Source: Chamaea fasciata (taxonomy: Eukaryota > Chordata > Aves > Passeriformes > Sylviidae). From it: 64,000 nucleotides of DNA. The notes under the pieces are model-generated. The model was not told the DNA's origin. It did not search any database and was given only the letters and a program-made list of their open reading frames with translations. The position numbers and the translations under genes are program-made. Where the stretch lies: assembly GCA_029207755.1 (NCBI GenBank), contig JARCOQ010000009.1, forward strand, positions 32,262,914 to 32,326,913. Direction: 5' to 3'. Below are positions 35,501 to 64,000 of this stretch, one piece after another (positions within the stretch are counted from its first letter, which is position 1; each line of letters opens with the position of its first letter).

Positions 35501-37058
35501 CTCTCAATGATGATCACAGGAATATTTCCTGTGTTATTTCCACAGAGGTGCAAATAATGCAATCCAGAGACAAAGGGGAGTTTTGCAGGTCTGAGGAGCA
35601 GGGAAGGTGCTCACATGCATGCTGAGTGGGTCCACCAGGTGGGCAGCAATGCTCATCTCGTACTCGGTCAGCTTGACATTCTTCACTCCTATCTGCTTCA
35701 TCAACTTCTCGGCCTGGGGGAAACCAAACACCGGGAAAATCAAGGGGAAAAAAACGGAATGGTTCACTCAAACATCAGCTTTTTAAAAGAACTGCTTCTT
35801 GTGGTTTGAAAAGCTTCTCCCTAAGAGGTGAAATCTCGATTTAAGAAGGTTCTGCTGTTTCCTAATGACTTTGCCGCCACTTGAGTGAAACCAAGTCAGA
35901 TGTCTCAGTTCCCATCAAACAAATGCTGGGGGCCTCACATGACCAAACCCACAACTCCTCTGTTATGACCTAAGAAACAACCCAAAAAAACCCTTAAAAC
36001 ACAGAGTGTGTCCCCCAAGCCCTCACAGCACTTGGAGAGATCCGTGTATTTTCACATGAATCAAGGAGAGACTGATGTGTTTGTAAATTCCCAGAAGCCA
36101 GTCAATTTCTGACATGTGTTCGGTGGGTTTCCCCTAATTTACAAGGAAAACTCACTGTGTCAACACACTTGCACGTTTCAATTTCTCTTTCTACTCAAAC
36201 TTGTAAGAAGTCCAACAAGGTTTTGGGACAGTGCAGCTTCTGAGATAACAGCTGGCACTGAACCCATTGGGAAAGCTGGTTTTCAACTACAAAGCTCATT
36301 ACAGAAGGAAAACCACCCAACACAGATTTAGGTTGCTCAGAATCCGTGCAATTCTTGTCAGTCAGAAACCAAACAACCAAAAAAAGCTGCCGCATTTCCA
36401 AAGCAAACCTTTAACTTTTGGTTCTGAAGGGCCCCTAAAGCTTTTCCAGAGCACAAATCATTCCAGTTCAAGATAAGGAACGAGGCTTTTCATTTTTTCC
36501 CTCCCCTTCTCCAAGGCATTTGGACTGCTGGTGGAGGTCTCTGCCACCAAGTTGCCAGAAATGCAGAGCTTTCAAGTTCTCTTTTAAGTTAAGAATTGAG
36601 TTCTCTCTGCTCCAGGTTTTCAAAGGCAACCAAGAGACTGATGATTTAAGGCCACTGCTGCTCAGCAAAGTTGTCAGAAGCAGAGAAGGCACCAGGCCCA
36701 CAGACTTGCTGGAAATCAGAGCCAACAGCAGCCTCCAGACCAACAGTTCTGCCACCGCTTCAGGCTACAAATTGTAATTTGTTACAAAACACAAGCCCTG
36801 AAAAGACCAACAGCCCAAACTCTGAGACTGACTAAAAACCTTCCCAACAGGATACTCCTCAACACCCCGGGGAAACGCTGCGGAATGGAATCCTACCTGC
36901 TTCTGAGCTTCCACCTTCTGCTTCCTGGTGGGGTCGATGGCGTCCACCATCCACTTGATGGTGAAGTAGGTGACGGCCCCGAAGATGGTGAGGCGGAAGA
37001 TCAGGCCCACCACCTCGTTCCGGCTCAGCGGCCGCGAGAACGCCTCGGCGTGCACCAT
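26434..37058 (-). CDS. ATAD1: ATAD1 (Msp1/Thorase), membrane AAA+ ATPase, complete coding region
   Basis: Outer mitochondrial/peroxisomal membrane AAA+ translocase that extracts mislocalised tail-anchored proteins; in neurons it also disassembles AMPA-receptor/GRIP1 complexes (family knowledge). Nine exons on the minus strand (37058-36897, 35713-35615, 35384-35264, 33444-33244, 32625-32519, 30719-30630, 29082-29032, 27547-27411, 26554-26434) give 362 residues; human has 361. Features: N-terminal membrane helix about 18-38 ([19 protein letters not shown]), Walker A GPPGCGKT 133-140, pore-loop KWYGES with W166/Y167, Walker B FIDE with E193, sensor GATNRP 235-240, Arg-finger pair R249/R250 in RRMPTR. 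The start codon has a strong context (A at -3, G at +4). The C-terminal tail differs from mammals. All junctions are GT/AG and in frame. Confidence 0.98.
26555..27410 (-). other. ATAD1 intron 9
   Basis: 856 bp, of which about 400 bp is a young CR1 (26667-27065). The rest is unremarkable. Confidence 0.85.
26667..27065 (-). mobile_element. CR1 LINE, 5'-truncated (young copy)
   Basis: GAATCACAGAACCACCGAGG, then the same roughly 380-bp body as the copy at 3366-3812 with few differences by eye. Confidence 0.9.
27411..27547 (-). CDS. ATAD1: ATAD1 exon 9
   Basis: [20 protein letters not shown], then [20 protein letters not shown] and ACEED plus two bases. The donor region is GACGTGTACGT: two overlapping GT donors. 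Using the first (after GAC) would put a stop in exon 10, so the second (GACGT|GTACGT) is required. Compared with human this adds one residue at the junction. Confidence 0.93.
27548..29031 (-). other. ATAD1 intron 8
   Basis: 1.48 kb of unique sequence between two coding exons; no repeat, exon or RNA recognised. Confidence 0.8.
29032..29082 (-). CDS. ATAD1: ATAD1 exon 8 (51-bp microexon)
   Basis: 17 codons, [17 protein letters not shown], in phase 0 on both sides. Acceptor CTTTTAG, donor AAAT|GTGAGT. It is too short to show up as an open frame of its own, but the frame and sequence match vertebrate ATAD1. Confidence 0.96.
29083..30629 (-). other. ATAD1 intron 7
   Basis: 1.55 kb, unique apart from a 55-bp CR1 terminus at 30246-30300. 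Confidence 0.8.
30246..30300 (-). mobile_element. CR1 3' terminus
   Basis: AATCACAGAATCATGGAATG then GTTTGGGTCCTTAAAGAG. Short remnant in ATAD1 intron 7. Confidence 0.75.
30630..30719 (-). CDS. ATAD1: ATAD1 exon 7 (sensor 1, Arg fingers)
   Basis: 30 codons: [20 protein letters not shown], then [10 protein letters not shown]. Carries the sensor-1 Asn and the arginine fingers that reach the neighbouring subunit. Acceptor CACACAG, donor GCCT|GTAAGT. Confidence 0.97.
31072..31155 (-). mobile_element. CR1 3' terminus
   Basis: AATCACAGAAGGTTTGGGTT, GGAAAAGACCTTAAAGCTCA, GGGCAGGGACACCTTCCAGG. Short remnant. Confidence 0.82.
31422..31501. repeat. 40-bp tandem duplication
   Basis: Two adjacent 40-bp units beginning GGAGAGTGA[C/A]AAAACGCC and containing AGGGTGATTAATCTGGGCTC; they differ at one or two bases, which implies a recent duplication. 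Intronic in ATAD1. Confidence 0.95.
31591..31610 (-). promoter_or_regulatory. CTCF-like motif
   Basis: GCCACCTAGAGGC inside CCTGCCACCTAGAGGCACTG matches the reverse form of the CTCF core (GCCCCCTRGTGGC) at most positions and sits in a small GC-rich island in ATAD1 intron 6. Motif match only. Confidence 0.3.
32250..32305 (-). mobile_element. CR1 3' terminus (degraded)
   Basis: AAATCCCAGAATGTTTTGGG then ATGGGAGGGACTTAAAGCCT. Confidence 0.7.
32519..32625 (-). CDS. ATAD1: ATAD1 exon 6
   Basis: [20 protein letters not shown], then [16 protein letters not shown]. The second aromatic/Arg-rich loop region of the AAA+ core. Acceptor GGCACAG, donor CCAG|GTGAGT. Confidence 0.97.
32626..33243 (-). other. 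ATAD1 intron 5
   Basis: 618 bp; nothing recognised other than splice sites. Confidence 0.85.
33244..33444 (-). CDS. ATAD1: ATAD1 exon 5 (Walker A, pore loop, Walker B)
   Basis: 67 codons with [18 protein letters not shown] (Walker A), [14 protein letters not shown] (aromatic pore loop 1) and SIIFIDEI (Walker B). The last Asp codon of DEID is split across the intron. Acceptor TTTTCCAG, donor AATAG|GTAAAA. Confidence 0.98.
33652..33728 (+). mobile_element. CR1 3' terminus
   Basis: CCATGGCAGGGGGTGCAACA ... GGTCCCTTCCAACCCAAACC then ACTCCATGATTCC. Forward. Confidence 0.82.
34780..35035 (+). mobile_element. CR1 3' end
   Basis: Contains GGGAAGGAATTGTTCCCTGG, GGGCAGGCCCTGGCACAGGG and ends CCAAATCATTCCACGATTCT, then GTGA. 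Forward CR1 in ATAD1 intron 4. Confidence 0.88.
35264..35384 (-). CDS. ATAD1: ATAD1 exon 4
   Basis: [20 protein letters not shown], then [20 protein letters not shown]: the start of the AAA+ large subdomain up to the Walker A region. Donor AAAAG|GTAGGA with a split Gly codon. Confidence 0.97.
35615..35713 (-). CDS. ATAD1: ATAD1 exon 3
   Basis: 33 codons: [20 protein letters not shown], then [13 protein letters not shown]. This linker connects the membrane helix to the AAA+ core. Acceptor CCCCCAG, donor GCAT|GTGAGC. Confidence 0.97.
35714..36896 (-). other. ATAD1 intron 2
   Basis: 1.18 kb of unique sequence with GT/AG ends; no repeat recognised. Confidence 0.82.
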
Positions 37059-37072
37059 CCTCCTTCCCAGCC
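36897..37072 (-). CDS. ATAD1: ATAD1 exon 2 (start codon, membrane anchor)
   Basis: Acceptor CCCCTCAG, a 14-base 5'UTR stub, then ATG at 37058. It encodes [20 protein letters not shown] and on to KVEAQKQ (54 codons), holding the single N-terminal transmembrane helix that leaves the AAA+ domain in the cytosol. Donor AAGCAG|GTAGGA. Confidence 0.97.
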
Positions 37073-37179
37073 CTGAGGGGGACAAGGGAAACCACAGGGA
37101 GGGAAATCAGAGCTGGAAAAAAAGCCTACCTGCCTGCCTGCCTGGTGTTTAAATGTCGTTTGATAAAAGCTGTTTCGCA

Positions 37180-37452
37180 GGGACTTTGGACAAGGGCACG
37201 GAGTGAGAGGACAAGGGGAAATGGCTTCGTGCAGACAGAGGGGAGGTTTGGATGGGATATTGGGAAGGAATTGTTCCCTGGGAGGGTGGGCAGGCCCTGG
37301 CACAGGGTACCCAGAGAAGCTGTGGCTGCCCCGGGATCCCTGGAAGTGTCCAAGGCCAGGCTGGAGCAAGCTGGGATAGTGGAAGGTATCCCTGCCCTGG
37401 CAGTGGGAGGAAATCTAAGGCGCCTTCCAACCCAAACCATGGTGGGATTCTG
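37180..37452 (+). mobile_element. CR1 3' end
   Basis: GGGACTTTGGACAAGGGCAC through GGGATATTGGGAAGGAATTG to CCTTCCAACCCAAACCATGG, then TGGGATTCT. Forward CR1 about 130 bp upstream (minus-strand sense) of ATAD1 exon 2. Confidence 0.88.
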
Positions 37453-38029
37453 TGCTCACAGTGGGCACAAAGCTGCCATTCCCAGTGAGACTGACATTTT
37501 GGGACTGCTGTTGCCCCTGAATGCTGAATCCTGGAGCCAGGGAACTCCATTATTTAACCAGAGAGGTCTTTTCCCTAAGAGGAAGTTTACAGGAAAGGCA
37601 CGCGGCAGCCACATTAAGGAGCAATCAGCGACTCGCATTTGATTAAAACCAGGGTAAGAGCTGGAGCCTGCACCTGGCAGGATGTGTGGGGAGTTATTAA
37701 TATCCCTGGAAACCTGAAAATGCTGGATGTGGCACACAGCTATCCAGGGAAAAGCCTGACTGCTGCATGAGCCAAGCCCAGAGAGCACAGCCCTCTCAAT
37801 CCTGGGAACAAAAGGCACAGAAGAAAGACCTTTGCTAAAACATTGGGAAAAAGGACTTGTCAAATCAGGGTCCGCTTCCTCCTCAGCTGGTGGGGGGGAT
37901 CTCCTTGAGAACCCCCAAATCACTCCTTGGGCACTGCCCCATCTTCCTGCTGCAAGGCCAAAACCAGCAGCAACTCCTCTGGCAGCTCCTGACACTCCCT
38001 GGCCACTCTCCAAACCAAAGCTGGCAGCC

Positions 38030-38120
38030 AGGGCAACCCTGCAGCACCCCCAGCCAAATTATCCCTGGATCCCCCTGCCCAGGGCAACCCTGCAGCACCC
38101 CCAGCCAAATGATCCCTGAA
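38030..38120. repeat. 51-bp tandem duplication
   Basis: AGGGCAACCCTGCAGCACCC at 38030 recurs at 38081, followed both times by CCAGCCAAA[T/A]GATCCCTG-like sequence; about 1.8 copies. Located in ATAD1 intron 1 near the CpG island. Confidence 0.92.
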
Positions 38121-38628
38121 CAAGGAAAAAACGTCCCCAAAAACCCCGTGCAGAAACATCCTTCTTTTGCAACCCTGAGCGCCAACCAAAAGGAAAACCT
38201 TGAACACAAGAGGAATTGAAGCATAACCTCGCTGAGCCAAGTCCTGATAACACACAAACGTCAAAACCTGCAGGAACTCAGCGGTTCTTTTCCCTGAGGC
38301 GAGGACTCCGCTCGGGGCCCGCTGCGGCTCCGCTCTGCCCGTACAGGCGCAAAAGGGAAACCAAAAGCGGCAGCGGCGCTCGGTTTCTGTTCCGCGCCGA
38401 GGGCAAGCTGAGGCGCTGCCGGGAAGCCCTGGCCTGCCGCGGGCCCGGGGAGCCCCGCGGGGCCCTCCGCAGCGCGGGGATCCCCCCCGGTGCCGGGCAG
38501 CCCCGTCACGGCTGCCCCGGGCAGGGCAGGGCAGGGCAGGGCAGGGCCGGGCCGCGCCGCCCGTGACCTTCCCGCCGCCCGGCAGGTGCGGCGCGGCCGC
38601 CGTGCCGCCGTCCCGCCGGGTCACTCAC

Positions 38629-38860
38629 CGTGCGGCGGCTCTCCGGAACTCCGCGACAGGGGGCGGGACGAGCGGCAGGAGGAGGAGGAGAGGAGAGGAG
38701 AGGAGGAGAAAGAGCAGAAGGAAGGAGCGGAGCAAAAGCCGGCGGCAGCACCGAGGGCCCGGCGGCGGCGGCGCGTCCGGCGCTTCCTCCGTCCGTGCGG
38801 CGCTCGCTGCCCCGCCCAAAGGTTCCGGCCGGCGCACCCCGCGCGAAGGTTCCGCCCGGC
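38629..38860 (-). other. ATAD1: ATAD1 exon 1 (non-coding) and CpG-island promoter
   Basis: On the minus strand GCCGCACG|GTGAGTGA gives a strong donor with its last exon base at 38629, inside GC- and CpG-rich sequence (about 38290-38865). It fits the acceptor of exon 2 at 37072, leaving the ATG in exon 2. The transcription start is not visible from sequence; the upper bound is set by the AT tract that begins near 38866. Confidence 0.65.
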
Positions 38861-38865
38861 GGATG

Positions 38866-39355
38866 GATTATATATATAACAAATATATATATTTTTATAT
38901 ATAAAACAAAAATATACATATTTTATATACGCAACATATAAAATATAGGTAATATTTATATTATATAGAAAACTATATATTTTATAATAATATACAATAT
39001 ATTATATATTATTATGCATATTCTATATTTATATATAATATATTATATATGCACAACAATACAGATATACATATATACACAAATATATACAAATATATAC
39101 ATATGTATATGATGTATATACATATTATATATCTGTTACATACAATTTTATACGTAGAATATATACAACGTGCAGATATATGCACACATATTTTATATAG
39201 GTAGATGCGTAATTTATATATACATAGTTACATTTTATATATACATATTATATATTGTTACATTTATATATACATATATATACATATTACAATTTATATG
39301 TATATATTTATATGCATAACCAATATAAAACATATTTAAGGTATTTACGACATAC
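38866..39355. repeat. AT-only low-complexity tract
   Basis: About 490 bp made almost entirely of A and T with scattered C/G, built from degenerate TATATA/TATACATA steps without one fixed period. It starts abruptly at the end of the ATAD1 CpG island. Such DNA melts easily, is prone to length change and is often misassembled. Confidence 0.95.
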
Positions 39356-39477
39356 ACATAGTGACAGGAGAATGTCCAGGAAAAAGGTGAAAATGACACG
39401 ATCTCCCCAGGAGCGCCAATGAACCCCAGGGTTCTGGCAATCTCTCTTCAGCCCTCCTGCTCTCCAGCCAAGGTTTT

Positions 39478-39563
39478 CCAGTGACAGGACAAGAGGAAAT
39501 GGCCTCGGGCTGTGCCAGGGGAGGTTCAGGTGGGACATCAGCAGGAATTTCTTCACGGGAAAA
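39478..39563 (+). mobile_element. CR1 fragment
   Basis: CCAGTGACAGGACAAGAGGA, GGTTCAGGTGGGACATCAGC, AGGAATTTCTTCACGGG: internal part of a forward CR1 3' region lacking the terminus. Confidence 0.8.
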
Positions 39564-39783
39564 AAGATTTCGATTTGATCAGGCGAGTCCTCCCTTTCAC
39601 GCTGCTCCTGCAGGCTTTGACGGTAAAAAAAGATCCTCATCTTCTAGAGGGTTTCGTTTTTCAGTTCATGTGGACCATTGTGTTTGTTCATTCCTGGAGG
39701 AAAATATTTAGGACCCTTCTGGTTTTCTTCCCACTCCTGAAAAAGAAGTGACATCTGTTTTACTGCAATTAAGGAGAAATGCA

Positions 39784-39812
39784 AACACACACACACACTC
39801 ACACACACACAC
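39784..39812 (+). repeat. (AC)n microsatellite
   Basis: ACACACACACACACTCACAC followed by ACACACAC: about 14 AC units with one interruption. Confidence 0.95.
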
Positions 39813-40239
39813 GAGGAAAAGCAGCTCGAAACCTGCATTTTGTCACTGCTGTGGTGGCAACCTCTGAAAAAAAAAAATCCCATAGACAAATACTTTTAAA
39901 AGATGTGGGGAAGTGCAATTTTTTTCAGAAGCCACCCACCAGGGTCGTGGCAATGCAGAAGGTGTGGATTGTTTTGGGCTCCAATTTATCCAAATATTGG
40001 GGGACTGTGATCAGGATTGTGACAGGCTTCTTTCCCAGAGTTCATGTGAGCTTTCCATGCATAGCTCCAGTGGAATGGAGTGTCTGGAAGAGGAATGTAC
40101 TGGGAATCACGGGGTTACACTGGGGGGAAAGGTGTTTGTGGCAGCTCTGCCTCCAAGCCCTTGGCATGCCTTGGATCACGGGGAGTGCTTCCCACCTAAA
40201 GAGAGATCCACAAGGTGGGAGCGCGAGTTAAAACTCAGA

Positions 40240-40378
40240 CACGGAATGAGTCAGGGTGGCTGGGAACCTCAATCCAGCTCGTTCCACCCCATGCCATGGG
40301 CAGGGACACCTTCCACTGTATCCCAGGTCGCTCCAAGCTGGCCTTGAACACTTCCAGGGATCCAGAGGCAGCCGCAGT
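40240..40378 (-). mobile_element. CR1 fragment
   Basis: GCCATGGGCAGGGACACCTT, CCCAGGTCGCTCCAAGCTGG, GAACACTTCCAGGGATCCAG: reversed CR1 whose extreme 3' end is degraded. Confidence 0.85.
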
Positions 40379-40999
40379 TTTATCAGTTTGGGGTTTGCAG
40401 CTGGAGGAAGAGGGGGAGTGTGGAAATCGAGGGGAACCTCTGTGCCTGGGAGAGCACGGAGTGCTCTTTGAGGCCAGGGTTGGCACAAGGATAAATGGAT
40501 GCAGACCAGTCCCGAATATATTTAGCCTGCAAACCAGGAGAAGGTTCTGGGAACGGCTTTGCAGTGGGAATAGTGGTGACAGAACATCTCAAGACTCAAC
40601 TTGATACCTCTCTGAAAGGAATAATGTAACAGATCATTTGCAAAGGCTGGAGGCTGCAGCAGCTGGGGAAATCCCTCCACCTGAGCTTCCACTTTATTTT
40701 GAGCCCTTAAAGGTCATTTTCCTGCAAAACACAAACGCTGCTAATTCCCAGTAAGTTCAGGTTCTCAACTTAGGGTGTGAAGAGCCTTGTACAATGGGGT
40801 TTATCCCCTCAGGTTTTCAAGAGTTAAAAAGACTGATTTAGAGATTTATAGACAGGGTTTTCTCCCTGCCAGGATAATTGTGATCAGTGTGGGAAGGAGA
40901 ATGGAGTGGGACAGAAAGCTCCGTGGAATACCACGGGCTGCTGGGCCAGATAGCGTGACCTGGGGGACTGTCATGTCCCTGACCCCGAGCTTGGCTACC

Positions 41000-41216
41000 C
41001 CGAGGACATCAGCAGGAATTTCTTCCTGGATAGGGTGCTGAGGCCTTGGCAGGGGCTGCCCAGGGAGGTTTGGAGTGCCCGTGGCTGGAGGTGTCCAAGG
41101 AAGGGCTGTAGGTGGCACTGAGTGCTCTGGGCTGGGGACAAGGTGGGCACCGGGCACAGCTGGGACTCCATGGGCTGGGAGGGATTTTCCAGCCTCAATG
41201 ATTCTGCGATTCCGAG
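41000..41216 (+). mobile_element. CR1 3' end abutting the PTEN CpG island
   Basis: GAGGACATCAGCAGGAATTT ... GGCTGGGAGGGATTTTCCAG then CCTCAATGATTCTGCGATTC. Same subfamily as 3366-3812 and 26667-27065 but in the opposite orientation. The CpG island begins within a few tens of bases. Confidence 0.9.
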
Positions 41217-41812
41217 GGCAGCAGGTGGCCCAAACCCCCCGTTCCCTGCGTGCCCCGGCGGCTGCAGGGGGCGACAGGCGCTCGCTCACCGCGGTCTCTC
41301 CGCTCCGCGCCGGCCCCGGGGGGCGTGAGGGGAGGACGACGAGCCCCCTCAAGACGCCGGGCTAATCCTCCCGCTCCCTTTCCCCGCGGGGCCGCACCGA
41401 GCCCGTTCTTCCCCTTGCCTTCTTCCCGCCCAGATGGGCTGAGGAAGGAGGAGAGGCAGGCGGGCGGGCGGCGGCGCCGCGGGCTCTGAGGGGCTCTGAG
41501 GGGCCCCCGCACGGCCCGGGCCCCCGGCGGCCCCTGACGGCCACTTCCGCCCGCGGGGGAGGCGCCGCCGCCAGCGCCCACGTGACCCAGCGCAGCACCG
41601 CCGCCTCACTTTACCGTCCGTATCCCTCCGCCCGCTTGCCCCCCACCCCCTCCTCCCCCGCCCCCTCCCGGAGGCGAGGGGGGGCCGGCGGGCGGAGGGG
41701 TACGGGCGGCGCGCGCAGTGCGCTCCGGTCCCCCGGTCCCCCCGGTCCGCCGCTTCTCCGCCTCTCCGGTGGCGGGGTGGGAGGGACTACTTTGTGTGTT
41801 GGCGGACGCGTC

Positions 41813-41821
41813 GCGTGGGCG
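41813..41821 (+). promoter_or_regulatory. EGR1 (Zif268) consensus site
   Basis: GCGTGGGCG, a perfect EGR1 consensus, about 500 bp upstream of the PTEN AUG. EGR1 is a known activator of PTEN in mammals. Binding here is inferred. Confidence 0.5.
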
Positions 41822-41860
41822 TGGCGGCGCCGCCCGCCGTCCCTCTCGGAAGCCGCGGCC

Positions 41861-41901
41861 ATGATGGGCGCCCCGCGCCGGCGAGCGCTGCGGGCCGGGG
41901 G

Positions 41902-41905
<4 letters not shown>
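41861..41905 (+). CDS. uORF 1 in PTEN 5'UTR (14 codons)
   Basis: ATG ATG ... GGA TGA encodes MMGAPRRRALRAGG. It is in the same frame as PTEN, and its TGA (41903-41905) is what closes that frame upstream. It matters only if transcription starts upstream of 41861, which the sequence cannot show. Confidence 0.4.
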
Positions 41906-62274
<20,369 letters not shown>

Positions 62275-64000
62275 GTAAGTATGCTCTTAAAGATGCATTC
62301 TCCAAAATAATGACTTCTAAAAATAGCTGAGGAGTGCAAGTGGCTCGTTGCTGTCCTGAAGCAGAGCTGGAGATGTTTTGCACATTTCTTAAAACAATTA
62401 AGCCTGATTGAGAGCACTGGTACTTCATTTAGTGGAGCTGAGTGAGGTTAAATGAAATGCTGGTGTGTATTCATGTTACTTGAACGCTTTTAAATGACTT
62501 GGCATCCAGCCCATCTGGAGCTTGGGCCATGTGATTAAAAAGTGAAAAGTAATTCACAGCAGGCTTTCTGTTCGTGTATTAATGTCCATTTGCCAAATGA
62601 ATCTTTTCCTGGTTTTTTCTCTATTTTTTTTTTCCCTCAAACTGCATCGGTACCCAGGCTCTGTTTGCTTCCTTCCTCTTCTTGTCTGTCCTTGTTTATT
62701 ACTTTGAAAAAGCTGTTGGAGCCATTGGTGGTGGTTTCTGACTTCTCGAAGTGTAATGTTTTCTCTGAAAATTTGATTCTGTGGAAAGCTGTAACTGTTA
62801 CAGGAGTTTTCTGGGGTTTTTTGGTTGTTTTTTTGTTTGTTGGTTTGTTTGGGTTTTTGTTGCTGTTCCTTTGTTTAATTTATTCGTTAGCTTAGGCTAA
62901 TTTCATTTGTGTAAATGATTTGGTGATGTCGAAGAGTCATGGTTTTCCTACCCCTCATTTTTTTTCCTAAAAATCTGAGTTGAAGATTAATTCTCTGAAC
63001 TGCTACAGTTGTATTATTTTTTTTAATGAATAAGTTTTTAAACAGCTACAATTAATAGAAAAAATACTGTAGTAATGAAATTCAGGCAATGCGTGACATT
63101 GTAACCTGTCAGTCATTTAAACAAATATTTAAAAGTAAGGATTTAAATCTGCCTCTAGGGTAGCTAAAGGATTGTGCATCAATCAGCTGTTCCCTGATAT
63201 TGGAGAGAAGTGACAGTGGAAGCTGAGGAACCTTACAGCGGTCATTGAAGTTGTTGTGGGGCAGAAAAAGATACATACAAAGAAGAGACATTGGTCATCT
63301 TTCATAGAATTCAGTAGCAAAATTTTATTTTCTAGCTTAGCAGCTTTTCAGAGTGTCATCCTTTTAATAGATGGCTAAAATTTCTGTGTGGAAAGGCCAG
63401 TGCCTCCCACAAGAGCTGATGGCTCCTTGGCATGGTAGAGGAGGTAATTCCTGGCTCTCTTCCTTTGGACCATTCTGGAGCTCAGCTCTGGAGATCTGGA
63501 TCATTTCAAATCAAACCACCCTGGTTCCTCAGCCCCCCCAAAGCCTCCTGGCAGCCCCTACTTGTTTTGAGGAGCAAAGCAAAGCAAGGGCAGCTCAACT
63601 CCATCTCCTGCAGCTGCAGTGCAGCTGTCACCTGCTGGGAAGGGTGGCTTTGGTGTCCCTGACAAGGTCTGGGTTTGCTGAGCCCCTTGCTCCAGTGTAG
63701 CTCTGGAGGTGCCAGGTAACAATCAGAGGCAGCTGGAGTAAATTTGCCAGAAAGGAGGATTTTAGGAAGACTGATGAGCATCTTTTTAAGTATCACTTCC
63801 CTGAGGAGCTCCTTGCTAAGTTCCCACTTTGCTGTCTGCCAGCTGCCTCATTTTACTGAGAAAAAGCACAACTCAGTCCCCCAGCCCTGCACAGGAACAG
63901 CTTTAAAGTTTGTGAGTGAGAAGAGCAGTGATGAGACAAGTGCATTTGATGTATCTGTTGCTGCTCTGTGTGCTTTCAGCTGTGGAGAAAACTTGTCCAG
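62275..64000 (+). other. PTEN intron 3 (partial)
   Basis: 1.73 kb to the window end: T-rich stretches around 62600-62880 and unique sequence. PTEN exon 4 (CAERHYDT...) is not present, so it lies downstream. Confidence 0.85.

Larger units (their letters stand above)
37073..38628 (-). other. ATAD1 intron 1
   Basis: 1.56 kb from the non-coding exon 1 to exon 2. It contains a CR1 (37180-37452) and a 51-bp tandem duplication (38030-38120), and becomes CpG-rich above 38290. Confidence 0.7.
38866..41220. other. Divergent ATAD1-PTEN intergenic region
   Basis: About 2.35 kb between the two CpG islands: AT tract (38866-39355), CR1 pieces at 39478-39563, 40240-40378 and 41000-41216, a CA microsatellite at 39784-39812, and unique sequence. 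No exon is recognised; human KLLN, which lies here in mammals, has no visible counterpart. Confidence 0.75.

Noticed and set aside
62275..64000. Search for PTEN exon 4
   Set aside because: No CAERHYDT-like stretch flanked by AG/GT; it must lie beyond the window.

Overview
This is a vertebrate chromosomal window, almost certainly from a bird and probably a songbird. Three genes are read directly from spliced exons: the last eleven coding exons of PAPSS2 (+), all coding exons of ATAD1 (-), and coding exons 1-3 of PTEN (+). PAPSS2-ATAD1-PTEN is the order known on human 10q23. The avian call rests on the compact introns, the many truncated CR1 LINE copies (about 29 recognised), the near absence of other transposon classes, and GC-rich exons beside AT-rich introns. 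One LTR-like block resembles passerine repeats. There are no operons, tRNAs, rRNAs or CRISPR arrays.

Layout. 1-10524: PAPSS2 intron 1 (exon 1 lies upstream of the window). 10525-21677: PAPSS2 exons 2-12, with a 3'UTR to about 23650. 23650-25210: gap between convergent gene ends. 25210-38860: ATAD1 on the minus strand (3'UTR, exons 10 to 2, a non-coding exon 1 in a CpG island). 38866-41220: divergent intergenic DNA with a roughly 490-bp AT-only tract and CR1 pieces. 41220-42730: PTEN CpG island, 5'UTR and exon 1. 42399-64000: PTEN introns 1, 2 and part of 3, with exon 2 at 57879 and exon 3 at 62230.

The three genes are not a pathway. PAPSS2 makes the sulfate donor PAPS in the cytosol. ATAD1 (Msp1/Thorase) pulls mislocalised tail-anchored proteins from mitochondrial and peroxisomal membranes. 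PTEN removes the 3-phosphate of PIP3. They are linked by conserved synteny: PAPSS2 and ATAD1 converge, ATAD1 and PTEN diverge. All splice junctions used here are GT/AG and keep frame, giving 602 in-window PAPSS2 residues, a complete 362-residue ATAD1, and PTEN residues 1-70.

Most notable observations: (1) the PTEN 5'UTR has an open, in-frame extension that keeps the position and context of the AUU start of human PTEN-beta and an Arg-run motif, but lacks an in-frame CUG for PTEN-alpha/PTEN-L; (2) a diverged partial copy of PAPSS2 exon 8 lies exactly 100 bp upstream of the real exon; (3) an LTR-like insertion ends about 29 bp before the PAPSS2 exon 11 acceptor; (4) a 31-bp minisatellite lies in PAPSS2 intron 9; (5) a consensus EGR1 site lies in the PTEN promoter. 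No new multi-gene system is visible.

CR1 orientation convention: '+' means the CR1 3' end (...ATTCTATGATTCT-like) reads on the + strand; '-' means the + strand shows its reverse complement (AGAATCACAGAATGG...).
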